The notes under the pieces were generated by a model that was not told the origin of the DNA, ran no database searches, and saw only the letters and a list, made by a program, of their open reading frames with translations. Shown here piece after piece: positions 1-11,800 of a stretch of 64,000 nucleotides of DNA. The position numbers and the translations under genes are program-made. Numbering within the stretch: position 1 is the stretch's first letter; every line of letters starts with the position of its first letter. The stretch covers positions 16,189 through 80,188 of the forward strand of contig NW_025955138.1 of assembly GCF_022376445.1 (NCBI RefSeq), read 5' to 3'. The DNA is from Fomitopsis serialis (lineage: Eukaryota > Basidiomycota > Agaricomycetes > Polyporales > Fomitopsidaceae).

Positions 1-975
1 ACCACAGGGACCCGATGACTTGTGCTTGACCTGGGATGTCTTGGACGCAGACTGTCCCATACCAGACCGGCGGAGAGATTCTTCGGCAAGAATATTTGAC
101 TGAACAGAGTCGACTTTGAGATCCTTGATGTTCTGCGTCGCCATGAGCGCAGAAATCATTGATTGATAGGATTCAGGCACCTTCGACAGAAGGAGAAGAG
201 CCTGGGTCAATTCACCAAGAGTTATGCCACCAGCCATAATCTCCTTAAGCCGAGTAACCAGCTTGTTGATCTGATCCTGCAGAGGTTTGGAATCAGACAT
301 CCGGAGACTTGATCACCGGAAGAGACTCCAGACGAATGCCGTGTCGGGTGTACCAAAGGCTGTCTTAAGGGCCGCCCACATTTCCTTAGTGGTCTTGAGT
401 TCACCACTAGATCCCTCGAGCAAATGATGCATCGAGCGATCAGTCCACATAAATAGAACACCCTGAGCACGGGCATTCTGTTTCTTGTACTCTGTGTTGG
501 TAGTTACTGTTGCAATAACAGCGGGCCAGGCCTCTATGAATATTAAATAACCGCACATAGCGGCAGACCAGTCAGCGTATTGGGACGCTGAAGAGAGCTT
601 AGGGATATTGTCTGGCTTGACGTCACCCATGGTTGCGGATAAGAGAATAAATTTGCCTTGTGTGTCGGGCGAAGAAGGAGGTTCTGGTGTAAATAACTCG
701 AAGGGTAATTCCTCCGGTTCAGGTGTTTGAGATCTCGACTCAGGGAGCGAGATTAAATGTTCAGGTTTTGGAGGTGACTCCGAAAATTCGTTGGCGAATA
801 GGAAATTGTCTTGCCAAGCTTCGACAGCGATACCAGCTTTGAAGCCTCGAGGAAAATCACCAGATGGTGTGTGGTAACGGTTTGGACAATGAGTGTTGTC
901 ACAGTTCCACCAGGTTTGATCGTTGTCTCTAGTAGTCGTATAGATGGTAGTGGTTTGAACAATCGTGTGAGTCAT
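1..975 (-). pseudogene. Copia 1 gag (partial, one in-frame stop)
   Basis: Reading from ATG 975, the frame encodes a Copia-type gag of the UBN2 kind. It contains LSSASQYADWSAAMCGYL followed by a helical stretch with a tryptophan-containing KEMWAALKTAFGTPD segment. A TGA at 313-315 interrupts it, and the same frame resumes with MSDSKPLQDQINKLVTRLKE and runs to base 1, where zinc-knuckle and protease should follow. Residues before the gag fold are acidic and Pro/Ser-rich. The frame stays open to about 1011 but without an ATG, so 975 is the first usable start. Gag forms the capsid of the virus-like particle. The single stop makes this a probable pseudogene unless read through. Confidence 0.75.
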
Positions 976-1093
976 CTGACTCTTCGCCTGAAGAGACCTG
1001 AGTCTCTGCAAATGTCTCCTCTTGAGACGTTGCCACAGTTGTGATGCTTCACTGAAAAATATTCCAGGAACAAAGATAAAATTTGTGACGCGA

Positions 1094-1894
1094 CTACAAA
1101 TACTTGTCTACCCAAGCCAAGTGATTGCCCTTGTGCAAGTCCCCAACTTCCCTAGTAACCTTAGAAAGGTTCTTGCTAAGCTCCTTGAAGGAGATCTTCC
1201 CAATCAGCTCGCAGACAAGCTTGACGTCGTTGAGCGCGTCGTGCAACCACAAATGACCCTCTGTCTCAAAGTGAGAACAGACCCAATTGAACCGACGTCC
1301 AAAAGTGTTGAGGTTGTCGGTGAGCAACCAACGAACAGTGTCGCGCAGCTTGTGGGTGAAGAGAGGGTGAAGGTGCTTCTGAACAGCAAAGAGACGCTTC
1401 GTGAGGATGGCGGCCTTCTCCCTCGGAGACTTCTTCTCGGCGTCAAACAGCTTAAGGGCTGTGATAGGAAGGGGAAGAGGTACGCCTTCGATGCATGCGA
1501 TAAGGGAAGCCTTGGCAGCTTCTTTGGTGGTGGTTTCAGTGGCAAGCGTAGCAGCGTACTCCGCACGTCGAGCTTCAAGGAGTGCCCTAGAGTCGTCTGC
1601 CTTCAACTGGAGCTCCTCAAGCTGCTGCTCAAGGGTCTTGCGACAGGACACCTTCGGGGGACGAGAGGTGTCAGGGCGACGATAGGTGGGACGGCAAGGG
1701 CGCGGGGTAGGAGTGAGGATGATATCGATCTGGCGATCGATGGGTAGATGACCGTATAAACGCTGATGACGCTCAGCAACAGCGCTAGTGTCGGTGTCGC
1801 CTACGTCGTATCTCTCACGACGAGACGGTGGAAAAACTTCGTAATTGCTCTTGCGAGCTACCCTGGAAATGCGCTTGGACAAGGCTTTGGGCAC
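1094..1894 (-). CDS. Unknown leader ORF inside Copia 1 (266 aa)
   Basis: An uninterrupted minus-strand ORF starting at ATG 1894 and ending at 1094, between the primer binding site and gag and in a different frame from gag. The protein is basic at its N-terminus. Around residues 85-130 it is rich in Leu, Glu, Lys and Ala and probably coiled-coil (it contains KTLEQQLEELQLKADDSRA). The C-terminal third is helical-looking and leucine-rich. I do not recognise a domain. Canonical Copia elements have no such ORF, so it may be an extra structural gene, a captured fragment, or an N-terminal gag piece joined by splicing. Its 801 open bases argue for coding function, but the product is unknown. Confidence 0.5.
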   Translation of the reverse strand: MPKALSKRISRVARKSNYEVFPPSRRERYDVGDTDTSAVAERHQRLYGHLPIDRQIDIILTPTPRPCRPTYRRPDTSRPPKVSCRKTLEQQLEELQLKADDSRALLEARRAEYAATLATETTTKEAAKASLIACIEGVPLPLPITALKLFDAEKKSPREKAAILTKRLFAVQKHLHPLFTHKLRDTVRWLLTDNLNTFGRRFNWVCSHFETEGHLWLHDALNDVKLVCELIGKISFKELSKNLSKVTREVGDLHKGNHLAWVDKYL

Positions 1895-2010
1895 TTGTCA
1901 CAGAGCGGCTAAACAGTAGTCCAAATAAGGACAAAATATGCCAACTCACTCTTTCAAGAGTTGGGCTTTGGTTGCGCAAAAGGTACAGGTGATATAAACG
2001 ATCAGAGAGC

Positions 2011-2023
2011 GGGGCTCATAACC
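2011..2023 (-). promoter_or_regulatory. Primer binding site of Copia 1
   Basis: On the minus strand the 13 bases directly after the LTR read GGTTATGAGCCCC. This complements the anticodon stem-loop region of eukaryotic initiator tRNA-Met rather than a tRNA 3' end. The same arrangement is known for Drosophila copia, which is primed by a half-tRNA. Copia 2 in this window has the same site at 40423. Confidence 0.8.
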
Positions 2024-2524
2024 TGTTGAAGTGAAAGAGGTTTAGAAGGGCTTGTTAGGCCAGTGGAAGTGAAGGACAGTAGAGTGGAGTGAACAGACCT
2101 ATCCCAGAGGGAAGACTCTGATGCTAGGCAGGCAGAAGAGAGGAGAGATCGTTATCCATTAGGGGGGAATCACCCCAGTATATATACATGTCTGGGACTG
2201 ATCACATGCTACATCAGTAAGCAGATCAGTAATCACTAAGTCCGAGTTTTAGGGAAATGAGTAAGCCTTAACTCCAGAGATAGGGATATGCATAAGCGTC
2301 CATGTGATCAAGGAATGTACTGGAAGGTCATGGAACATGCCGGAAGGGAGTGGAATGATCCAGAATAAGTCTGGAACAGTGTAGATCGGTCTGGAGTGAG
2401 TCACAAGATGAGTCCAGACAGAGTCCATCAAAAGAATGTATGTAATACTACATCGCAGAACACAAGACCATATATGTACGTAACTGATAAGATAAGATAA
2501 CACTGGAAAGTCGGAAGTTCAACA
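2024..2524 (-). repeat. 5' LTR of Copia 1 (501 bp)
   Basis: Bounded by TGTTGAA at 2024-2030 and TTCAACA at 2518-2524, inverted copies of each other and the expected TG...CA LTR ends. A run of alternating T and A near 2178-2187 reads as a TATA box in the element's orientation. The bases outside (2525-2529, caagc) would be half of a 5-bp target duplication; the partner is off the window. Confidence 0.8.
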
Positions 2525-4836
2525 CAAGCTACTTGAGTACAACCGGCAAGTCGGCGGACCCTGGAAGTCGGCGAGTTGCCTAATTGAGGTGAGGACCAGT
2601 TCGAGAAGGTGCTGACTTCAATCCAGGCCAGTCATTCTGGTACACTGTACCACAGCCACTAGTTACAGCATGATTCACTGTTAACTGAGACATGGAATCG
2701 ATTGCGTGTCGCTGTTTTCGGTGTGCATATATATCTATAGTTGTGCATTGACTTGCTCACTGCACGTGATGAAGCGTGACCAACACAACTACAACTTTGG
2801 AAGTCTGATGCGCGTCGCTCCAACACTTGTTCACGCTGCGCACAATGTTGTTCAGTCTCCTCTCCCATTCCCTCGCTGTTGCCGTCGTGGTGGCGGCGGC
2901 ATCCTCGACGCGCTTCCTGACTTATTCTCATTGATTGCGGCCTCTGTCCTGCTGCGATCGTGCGACCGGATCGACCTGTAAGCTCACTGTTGCAAAATCC
3001 AGTAAGTCACTGTTCAAGTTCTTTGGTTTATGCCTTACACCGTTTCCGGCCCTTCGTGGATGGTACAGATAGGTAACTGCACACACACATATAGTCACTC
3101 TTTTCTTGGCAGATAACACGCCGGAGAACAACATCGTGCTTTGACCATCGGGATGGTGCCCGATGCATAAACTCGAGTGACGCACGTGGCATTTAGGACA
3201 AATTTTGCAGTAATGTGGGCGAGTAGCTGATGTCCGTATGATGCAGCCACCACCGCCACCAAAGCCACGCACAGCTAAGCGCAAGCGAGCTTTGAAGCCA
3301 GACGCAATAACTCCAGACTCGGACTCAGAACCTCTCGCAGTTAGGACAAAGTGTGTCAAGATCAATTACGAGGACTCCAATGTGCATGTCGCACTGATAA
3401 GCAATGAGTCATGTTCTTGTATGAGTTTTGTTTGCAATAGCGACATCGCTACCTTGATGATTGACTCGGTGGTGGCCGTCTTGGTATAGGCTCCCTCTGT
3501 GTCCGCCGCCGGGTCTCAGAAGGCTCCGAAAGAGCATCCTTGAACTGATGTACGTGCATAACAATCTCCTTGATGTCTCTGCTGAGCCGTGGCTCGCCCC
3601 TGTCCCTCCTCTGCGCCTTGTACACTGATCCATGTCTCATCATCTGCAGCTTATACCCGCCGCCGAATCATCTCGTCTTCGAGTCAGGCTCTGCAGCCTT
3701 TACCTGCCGTCTCATCTCTGCACGCTTCAACCTACCAACGGCTCACTTTTGCAAGTTCACTTCCACCGCTTTTGCATCTGTACTACTACTAGCCGCCTCT
3801 GTGCCCAAGTCGTCTCTGCAGGTTCAATCCTACCGGGCCACCGTTATTTCGTCTGTCACTCGCTGCTGTCGACCTCTTGTCTGCCCCTTTTGACTCACGG
3901 CCGGTGTCTCTCAGCGACCCAACTCACTTGCACTGCTTCTCACTTCAGCCTCTCTAGCTCGCTGCCATGTCTTCTTGGCGACCGAATTCGCTCAAGCTGC
4001 TTCTCGCCTCGACCACTGCTTTGCCTCACTGTCTGTCTTTGACCTGTCCTATGTTCTACAACTTCTGAGGCTGCCCGCCGCACCGTAAGTCCGGTGGTGC
4101 CTCCTTGACTCGTGTTTATTCGACTCTATGCCTCGTTGTCAGTCTCAAGATTCTCGACATTCCCGTCGCCTTCCGCAATCACTTGACATGATGAACTGTC
4201 AAAGTACTACTGCACATCGCCATCTAACTGTATTGCTGTCACTGTCTAACTCACCCATTGTCTTGTTCCCTATTCTGACATCGCCATGGCACCGCTGCCG
4301 TATACGTGTCGAGCTGGTGTCATGCTGGTAGATCAAGTATTACAGCTACAGCAGTAGTCATACGAGAATATGAAGCCGCTCTGTACTGCTATTAATGCTA
4401 CCCATAATCACTAATATCCGGTGTGAATTCCGTGTGAAATCCATTGCAGTGGTGCTATGGGAATGACTCAAAAACATGGTGGAAAGTATGTAGATTTCAC
4501 AACAAAAATGACCGCGTGTGACGAGGAATTTCAGACATCCAAACACTCATTTACAATAGACAAAATGTCGCCTGGTGAGTGTACGAGAACACTGATTTCC
4601 AACACTCATTTTCAATGTTCGACACACTTGTATTGGAAAAATGAGTGCTTAAGGTACTGAAAACAAATGTCGACAGTCACTGAATTTCATACTTCCCCCT
4701 TCCCACAGTGTGGGAGGGTCACCTACACGGTGCTAGGAGGTGGAAGTTGACAGGAATGACAGGTGGTAGTGGCGGAGAAACAGCTGTTGGAGACTGTCAG
4801 TAGCGTGACCATTACGAAAATAGAACCATATTAGCG
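2525..4836. other. No recognisable gene; spacer between Copia 1 and Tc1/mariner element
   Basis: Short overlapping ORFs on both strands here have no motif I recognise and no splice pattern joining them. A small inverted repeat lies at about 4609-4651 (arms CACTCATTTT and its complement). The stretch 3570-4100 is pyrimidine-rich on the plus strand. I can support no gene. Confidence 0.5.
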
Positions 4837-4838
4837 TA

Positions 4839-4874
4839 TGGTGCGGGACACCTAGCCACCGCTACTTTTGTACA
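4839..4874 (+). repeat. Left TIR of the Tc1/mariner-like element
   Basis: Begins TGGTGCGGGACACC directly after a TA dinucleotide. It matches the right end in inverted orientation at 34 of 36 positions. Confidence 0.88.
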
Positions 4875-5055
4875 ATGGATATGGTAGGTCCACAAGGCCT
4901 CCGATTTCCGTTCTTTTCTGGTAGATCGACTCCGTTTCGATAGAAAGAATTTCCTACCAGAGCAGAATATTTTTAAATCTCATATTGGTGAAGTTGTTAA
5001 TGCCGAGATTGGCCACATTATGTAATCATATCCTAAAGCAGTAGGTAAATGGGCG

Positions 5056-7920
5056 CTAAGTTGGTGCAGTATCAAACTGACAAGCGAGGCTCTCCGGAAC
5101 ACGTCTATGGGACTTATACTGCCTCGAGCTGAACTGCTTGATGTGCAGTTGAGCATCCTTTGCACCCATGCCAAGCCTGTATAACTCCATCCATCGAATC
5201 ATGTGATGCTCCCAGAGACAGATCGTTCTGATGTCAACTGAAGCCATTGCCTTTGGCATGTTTGCCTGTAGGGTGTCAAATGTATAATCACAGTGCTCGC
5301 GCAAATAACACTTCACCACACCCCAAAAAACTCAATTGGGTTGAGTTCACAATGAAACTTCGGCAGGAAGAGACACAGATGGCCTGCATCTTCAATTGTC
5401 TCTTGCACGAGTGAGTGTTGCACCTTGAAGTCTGGCTGAAGATTGAGAATCTGTCTCGCACAGCATTGGGTACTGCGCACATTGCAACACTCCGGCTTTG
5501 GGCACTCCATGCGCAGCATTTGCTGCCACAATCCCTGTTCAATTAAGACCTGCTTCATCCCCTTGGGCTGTCCTGCGTACTTGTTGTGGCCAGGTGGAAA
5601 GGTCATTTGACATTGACTGGATGATTTTCTGTCCATTGTGCATATACCATCCATCACGAAGATGAGCCTGCTTGCCGCCTTCCCGAAGGTTCATGCGTGA
5701 AGTGAGGAGTGCATCCACAGCATAAGCGGAATGACCCTGTGAGTTGTCAACAATGAGCAGCATGCGGTGACCAGCGCCATGTTGCCGCTCGAATGTGGGG
5801 ATTATCTTCTCCTTCAGCTGAAACAACAGTCAGCTCTGGATCTGAGCACGTCAATGAGGGTACTCACCTGTTTCACGAATAACTCTCCCGTCCAATATCC
5901 TTCATGATTTTTGCTGTATTCAAGTGTTTGGCTTGCCTTGCGCAACCAGCCATATGTCGAGCATATGACCTCGCTCTGGTGAACACCACACCCTTGGCCC
6001 TTCTTCTTCAGCGGATACTCGTCTTGAAAGACCCAGCCCTTCTTCTCTCCATCATTGGCTTGTGCAGCTGTCTCGTCATGACAGCATACGACAATTCGGC
6101 GATCAACGCAGTTCTGGATGCCCAGGGAAATCTTGTCGGCTTCTCTCTCAACATCGCCAATGACATACTCGACAATTTGGTCATGATATGCAGCCATCTG
6201 CGGCAGGAATACGTTCTGGCAATAGTCAACGACGTCTGGCCGCTCATGCCCATTGTAATACAGCACTTTGTGGTGCTCGGTATACCGGAAACCTTCGTGA
6301 TGGAGCCAGCAATGTGCGGTGTGCAATGTGATGCCATTCCCCGGTTTCCAGTGGATGCGAGGGAACAGCTCCAGCTCAAGGTACTTCTTGAGGCCCTGTG
6401 GTATCTCCTTTGACATGATGTCCTTCAGGTATTCAGTTGCAACCACAGGGACCATCTTGTTCTGGCTGAAATTGGTGAGCTTCTGTGGGTTCATCGCTCA
6501 GCGATTGGATCGCACGTACGATCGCATTTTGGCACGTATGGAGGGATCACTGAGAAGGGAAAAGGACTTGACATGTTTGCCAATGACAGAACGGGGCAGC
6601 TTGTGGTCCTTGATCCACGCCCGGACCCAGGTGCATACAAGGCGGCTACCCCACTGCCCTGAAAAGCCATTCCCTTCCGCTGCAATCTCGGAAGCTGAGA
6701 TTAGCTTGCGGCCCCTCTCAACATTCATCTTGAGGCATGCCTGAATGGCGCGCGCACAATATGACTGCAGACCATTTGTGCCCGCCTCAAGCAACTCGTG
6801 CTTCGACTTGAGAAGCTTTCGGATTGCTTTGAGCACCACCTTGCACTCCTTCTTCTCTGCGGCTTGCCGCTCGTCTCGTGCCCTCCGAGCTGGGACCAAC
6901 AGCCGTTGTTGCTTCAAGGGCGGAGGAGGACGGACTTTGAATGCGGGCTTCCGAGTCATGGAGTGCGAACTGCCAGTAGGTTGGTGTGAGTTGCCATGCT
7001 CTGGATCCGACTCCGAGTCGTCGTTGTCAGAACTTGAGGATTCATCCAAGTCTGATCCAGGCTCGGATTTGTCGGGCAGGTCTGAAAGATAGCCGGAAAA
7101 GATGCCAGCCTGAGCTGGCTCCCAGTCCAAGTTGCAATTACTGACTCAGATCCTCTGTTGTGCAATGGGCATTGCAACAGAGGCCGTGCTGCCCCGGGCC
7201 ACCTGTGCAGGCATGACTGCTGGCACCGTGACAGATGATACTGCAGCTGGTGGGGCAGAGGCAACCAACTTCGATACGGAGTGGTACGGCTGAGGAAGGA
7301 GCACATCATGTCCACTCCTGCGCTGCAATGTCTCGGTGAGCAAATTTTAATTGAGTATTGTATATTGGAAATCCTCACGTCTTACGCAGCTTTGCATCCG
7401 TCTCTTCCTTTTGGCGCGCTGCGAGTCTGCGATGACACCTGCTACGTTCAGACTGTTTGTTGTATCCCAGCCCTCGGTTTCTCTCAACAACCATCCAGTC
7501 TTTCTTCGTCATGGGTCGCATCATCTCCTGGAGCCTCGCATGTTCTGCCCAGAGCTGTTCTCCATGCTCAACAGCTCTTTGAAGGCTCGCCACGAGGTCA
7601 GTTCCCTGCAACTCCACAACCTCGTTATCCGACTGATCACCAGCTTCATCCTGGCATCCCGGGCCAGGGCACTCAGGCCGGAGGTCACTGCCAGAAGCTT
7701 GATGGTTTACACTCCCATCCCAGATGCACTCTTCGTCTGTTGTTGCGGTGAGATCAACTTCCTGGCCATTGGTAAGGTTTGTCTCTGACTCGGAGTCAGA
7801 TTGCTCCGAGTTTTCACTGTCTGTGGTAGTGTCGCACCGTCTCTTTGCTGCCGCTTTCGCTTCGCGAGCTGCAGCTAGTTGTTTTCGGTTTTTCTGAGCT
7901 GTTTTTGGTTGCCTAGGCAT
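5056..7920 (-). pseudogene. Tc1/mariner-like DDE transposase (decayed)
   Basis: Minus-strand gene from ATG 7920 to the stop at 5056. Its acidic, Ser-rich N-terminal half (7920-7375 and 7343-6498) leads into a DDE catalytic domain. Visible catalytic motifs are CHDETAAQA (first Asp), LIVDNSQGHSA (second Asp) and FLPKFHCELNPIEFF (Glu). The C-terminal segment at 5056-5319 has the conserved ASVDIRTICLWEHHMIRWME. A 50-nt intron at 5818-5867 (GTGAGT...TTTCAG) joins two exons cleanly, and another starts at about 7384. Damage: a TGA at about 6495 where this basidiomycete family usually has Trp, and frame shifts near 5600 and 7140. The enzyme would cut and join element ends in the nucleus. This copy cannot make a full protein. 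Confidence 0.85.
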
Positions 7921-8110
7921 ATCTAATGAGCTTCTGTCGCAGACGAGTTTGTACACTACGATCCAGCCTGTAATCATTCTGACACTGCCGAAATAGAGTT
8001 TTCGTGGCATTGAACAATGGCGGGACATCGCGGTGACTGTCATACTGTAGGAATGAATATTTATATAATACTTTTGTATTTATGGTGCACTGCCCAACCG
8101 ATTTGGCCAC

Positions 8111-8146
8111 TGTACAAAAGTAGTGGTGGCTAGGTGTCCCACACCA
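8111..8146 (-). repeat. Right TIR of the Tc1/mariner-like element
   Basis: Inverted copy of 4839-4874 with two mismatches, followed by TA. Confidence 0.88.
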
Positions 8147-8359
8147 TAGCTCAAAGCTCGGCTATGAACGCAAGGGAGGAGGCAAGAACAATCACTTATG
8201 GGCGCTGTGGTGTATTTTTGGCGTACCTGACGAAGAAAAAGTGCGATTAAACCTAGATTAGTGTGACATGACAGTTATAGATGTCCTATAATAGCGCACC
8301 TACCCAAGTCCGAGTCCAAATCACATCCTTCCCACTGCTCGCCCTTCCCACTGCTCGAG

Positions 8360-8524
8360 ATGAACCCCTCTGCTTGCGGCGCAACCACAGCCAGGGTACG
8401 CTCGACTCGCATCTCGTTCCGCCAGCAGCTAGTCGACCGTGTCAATGAGGGCTACAGCGCCGAATGCCAGTGCCTCATGGAGGCGTGGGCAAATTATCAT
8501 TGTGCAACGATGGATGGTGTGTGA
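8360..8524 (+). CDS. Short ORF, possible first exon of the Harbinger gene
   Basis: ATG 8360 opens a 54-codon frame (starting MNPSACGATTARVRSTRIS) that ends at a GTGTGTGAC sequence able to act as a splice donor. A TATA-like CCTATAATAG lies near 8286. It may be a first exon of the Harbinger pseudogene downstream, since nothing else on this strand explains it. The short length makes chance hard to exclude. Confidence 0.3.
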   Translation: MNPSACGATTARVRSTRISFRQQLVDRVNEGYSAECQCLMEAWANYHCATMDGV

Positions 8525-8837
8525 CTTCGCTTACAAACTGTTCCATCCGCGCGCCCGCACGCGGATGCGGGGAAAAACATTGCAGTTGCAGTGACTCCGT
8601 GTTGAGTGCTGCGCGGCCGTTCTAAGGGATGGTTTCGTATGCTTCACTGCAGTGCAGGAAGAGTACTCGGAGAACGGCCCCGAAAGGATGGTGTGGCGCA
8701 TATGGGCACTTATGGGCACTTATGTAACCAACCGACCAAAAGTGGTGTGTTGTACTGCGAATGCTGCACCACCATATTCGCATTGTAGTTGACAGGTCAA
8801 TAAATCATTCAATTGATTACTGACTTCATGCCTTTAT

Positions 8838-11800
8838 TTGGTAGCTAAGTGGGCAGCCATTAACGAGGAGGATACCGTTGACAAGGAGGATATCAACATG
8901 ATCATTGAATATGATGAAGAGACAGGTATACCGGTGGATGATTCGATAATGATCATTCCACCTGACAATTGTGAATTTTCACCCTGTATGTCATCTATTT
9001 CAGTCCTATTGCTCATTGACCCAGACTGAGAGATGTGTTACTGTAGTGCCAAGTGCTATTGGATATGAAGATGATGCAGTCATGGAAGATATTTTGCCCA
9101 CCAGTGGTATGTGGTTGATCTTATGTCATTGATAGTTCTTATTGATCTAACTGTGACAGACTCCCAAACCATGGATGTTGAAGATTTTACTGAAGCCCAA
9201 GCAGCTCTAAGGGCCAAGATACACCAGTCATTCAAGCATGCTCTGGACAACTTGCAGGCTCAGTGGAAGGAACACCTAGGATACATCACTGAGAGCCGCT
9301 ATTTGCAGACATTCTACCGCCCTCCTGCAGAGTGTCGTGACATCGTTGCACGCCTCCGCCATCTTGCAAAATATGAAGAGCGCCTATGGCACCATGAAAT
9401 GTGTATGCCACGATATGCATTTGAGGATATCCTGGAAAGGATACAGGTATGTGTTTAGTGGTATGTAGTCTTATACAAGGTCTCATACAGTCATATTTGA
9501 GGATGATCCTGTCTTTCATAACAACCCCAACCAATCCCAGATGGATGTTGAGCGTCAGCTGGCTGTCTTCCTCTATCGAGCTGGATGATATGGCACAGGA
9601 GGTGCTGTCCATAGTGCATAGCGTGGGTGTACCCATGGGTGTCTGAGGGCATACCCATACCCATACCCACATGGGTTGCATACCCATGCCATGGGTATGG
9701 GTTTTGCATGGGTATCATGGGTACCCTTGGGTATGGGTACTATCATGGGTAGATCTATGTGCAGTTCATGGTACTCATAATTTCGCATGATATGGGATGT
9801 GTTTGTTGGTATCATGCTGGCCAGGTGAGTTTCACTGACTGCATGGTCAATCACAACATTGTTGGAGCTTCCACTTTTGCAAGCCAGGACACATTGCTTA
9901 GATGGGAGTCACTTACATGAGGGCAGTTACTGTACCTATATTTCCAACATATATGGATATTCAGGTGGGACAACCACAACATTTGGGGAATAGCAAGGCT
10001 GTATACACAAATAAGTCTTACACATCACAACACAAAATGTATAGTGATCCCATGGGCAGAACCCTCTAAAGCTCATCATATTGGATCACCCAGATGTAGT
10101 GGGATTACAATGGTCAACATTGAGCAGAACAAATGTATCTCAGGGTATACAAAAATTGAACTGAAACACAGACAAGATGTTGCATTGTGTCATGAATATG
10201 ATAATGTCTGTCAGACTAGCCCCTGAGAAGAGGATCATATTAGAATTATTTGAATTTATTTCTTGATCATCATCACTGAATCCTGTCTTATGTCACAGGC
10301 TTCCACTAATATATGATAAGTGGGGCCAGGGGATGAATGTGACCAGCCCATTATGCAATTACTTTCATTCAAGCCTAGTTAATACATTGCCAGGTGATAA
10401 GTGACACAATAAGGAGCATGATGTCTTATAAAAAGCATGATCATAGACCTACTGTATTCAATGGCCTGCCACCTGCATGTAACTGTGGCCACTGGTCACT
10501 CTGCTGAAATCCTGGATTTAGAAAATTAACTAACAAGGCATCTATGCTAAATGTAGTGCTGGAACTGCAGGTCTAGGCTCACCTCAAGGGGTCCATGACC
10601 AGTATTCATACTGATTTTTTAAAATTCTAGAGTGGCCCTGTCACATGTACCTAGCAAGAAACTAAGTATACAGTATTACTGGCTGTTCAGCATGGACAAT
10701 TGCATGGTAAGATTCAGTATGATAATATTTTGTGCCAGTATAGTATCTCAGCTGCACTGGGCTACCAAGCACATGGCACTGCATTTAATTGAGCATAATG
10801 GTACATACACTGTAATGCACTTGTTGTTGTCAATAGGACAACCTCAATAGTCTGTGTATCATTGGTTGGAGCATAACAATAAATGACAAAATCTGTCTTC
10901 TGGTTACTTATAGAAGACAGGATGTGGCATAGGCAGGTCTTGCACAAACTTGGTTCCAGTCACTCAGGGTATTGCTTGGGTCAGGAGAGCTAGATAGGTA
11001 GATGAGATGGACAAGGAGAGAGTCAGGTTAGAAAGAACAGTGCATTGGTCGAACTACAATGTACAGAGTACTGTAGTTGTTAATTGTGGGTCAAGATAGA
11101 TGGCAAAAGTGTGTCGTCCATGAGCAAGTTGACACTCCTTATATTCCTGCAGGTTGGCCTTGCTGAATCATCCTCATAATCATAAGTTGAACATTATTGA
11201 ATGTTTGAAAATGGACTCAAATATATAATGCAATTCTAGCAAGTACCAACTGTATCTTGAAGGCTGACATTACGGAAAGGGAACACTTGTCAACTTTCCC
11301 ATACTGCTATTGCAAAGTACTTTGAAGCAAGCTTCAGGATCACCATATAGCTGTTGAACTGTGAGAGAAACATAGCACAGACTATCTAATCAACAGTTGC
11401 CAAATTTTACCACAGAATTATTACCACAGAAGTCCATGGGTTGCATGGGTACATGGGTCAGATTTTGGCTACCCATACCCATACCCATGCATACCCATAC
11501 CCATGACCCACATGGGTTATCCATACCCATGCAATGCACTAGCTGTCCATGAAGTTGCACTGGCAGACTGCGCAGGCATGTCTATTGGCTCAGTTTTCAA
11601 TTGCTCCCGCCGCTGCATGGTCACCATCCTGGGTCATCATGATGTGGAGATCAAGTTTTGTGACGAAGAACAGATGCAACAAGCAAAATTGTATGCTGAG
11701 ATGAAATCCCTAACTGTGGAGTGGAGAGATGGAGACCTTGCTGCAGATGGCACTCCTATCAAGCTGTACACAAGACCTGGGTTTTTTGGACTGGACTTCT

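Larger units (their letters stand above)
1..2524 (-). mobile_element. Copia LTR retrotransposon 1 (5' half, cut by window edge)
   Basis: The element reads leftward: LTR (2024-2524), primer binding site (2011-2023), an unexplained leader ORF (1094-1894), then a Copia-type gag running off the window at base 1. The LTR starts TGTTGAA and ends TTCAACA, a 7-bp perfect inverted pair, and the primer site abuts it. Protease, integrase and reverse transcriptase would lie left of the window. The gag carries one in-frame stop, so this copy is probably inactive. Confidence 0.85.
4839..8146 (-). mobile_element. Tc1/mariner-like DNA transposon with 36-bp TIRs
   Basis: Bases 4839-4874 and 8111-8146 are inverted copies differing at 2 of 36 positions, and each is flanked outside by TA (4837-4838 and 8147-8148), the Tc1/mariner target duplication. 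The 3,308-bp element holds one multi-exon transposase on the minus strand. Good TIRs with a broken transposase suggest it moved fairly recently but can no longer move by itself. Confidence 0.88.

Noticed and set aside
1022..1747. 241-codon plus-strand ORF at 1022-1747
   Set aside because: It is the antisense shadow of the longer minus-strand leader ORF inside Copia 1 and has an unnatural composition.
3570..4042. Ser/Leu/Cys-rich ORFs at 3570-4042
   Set aside because: Pyrimidine-rich sequence gives open frames in three phases. There is no motif or conserved splice structure.
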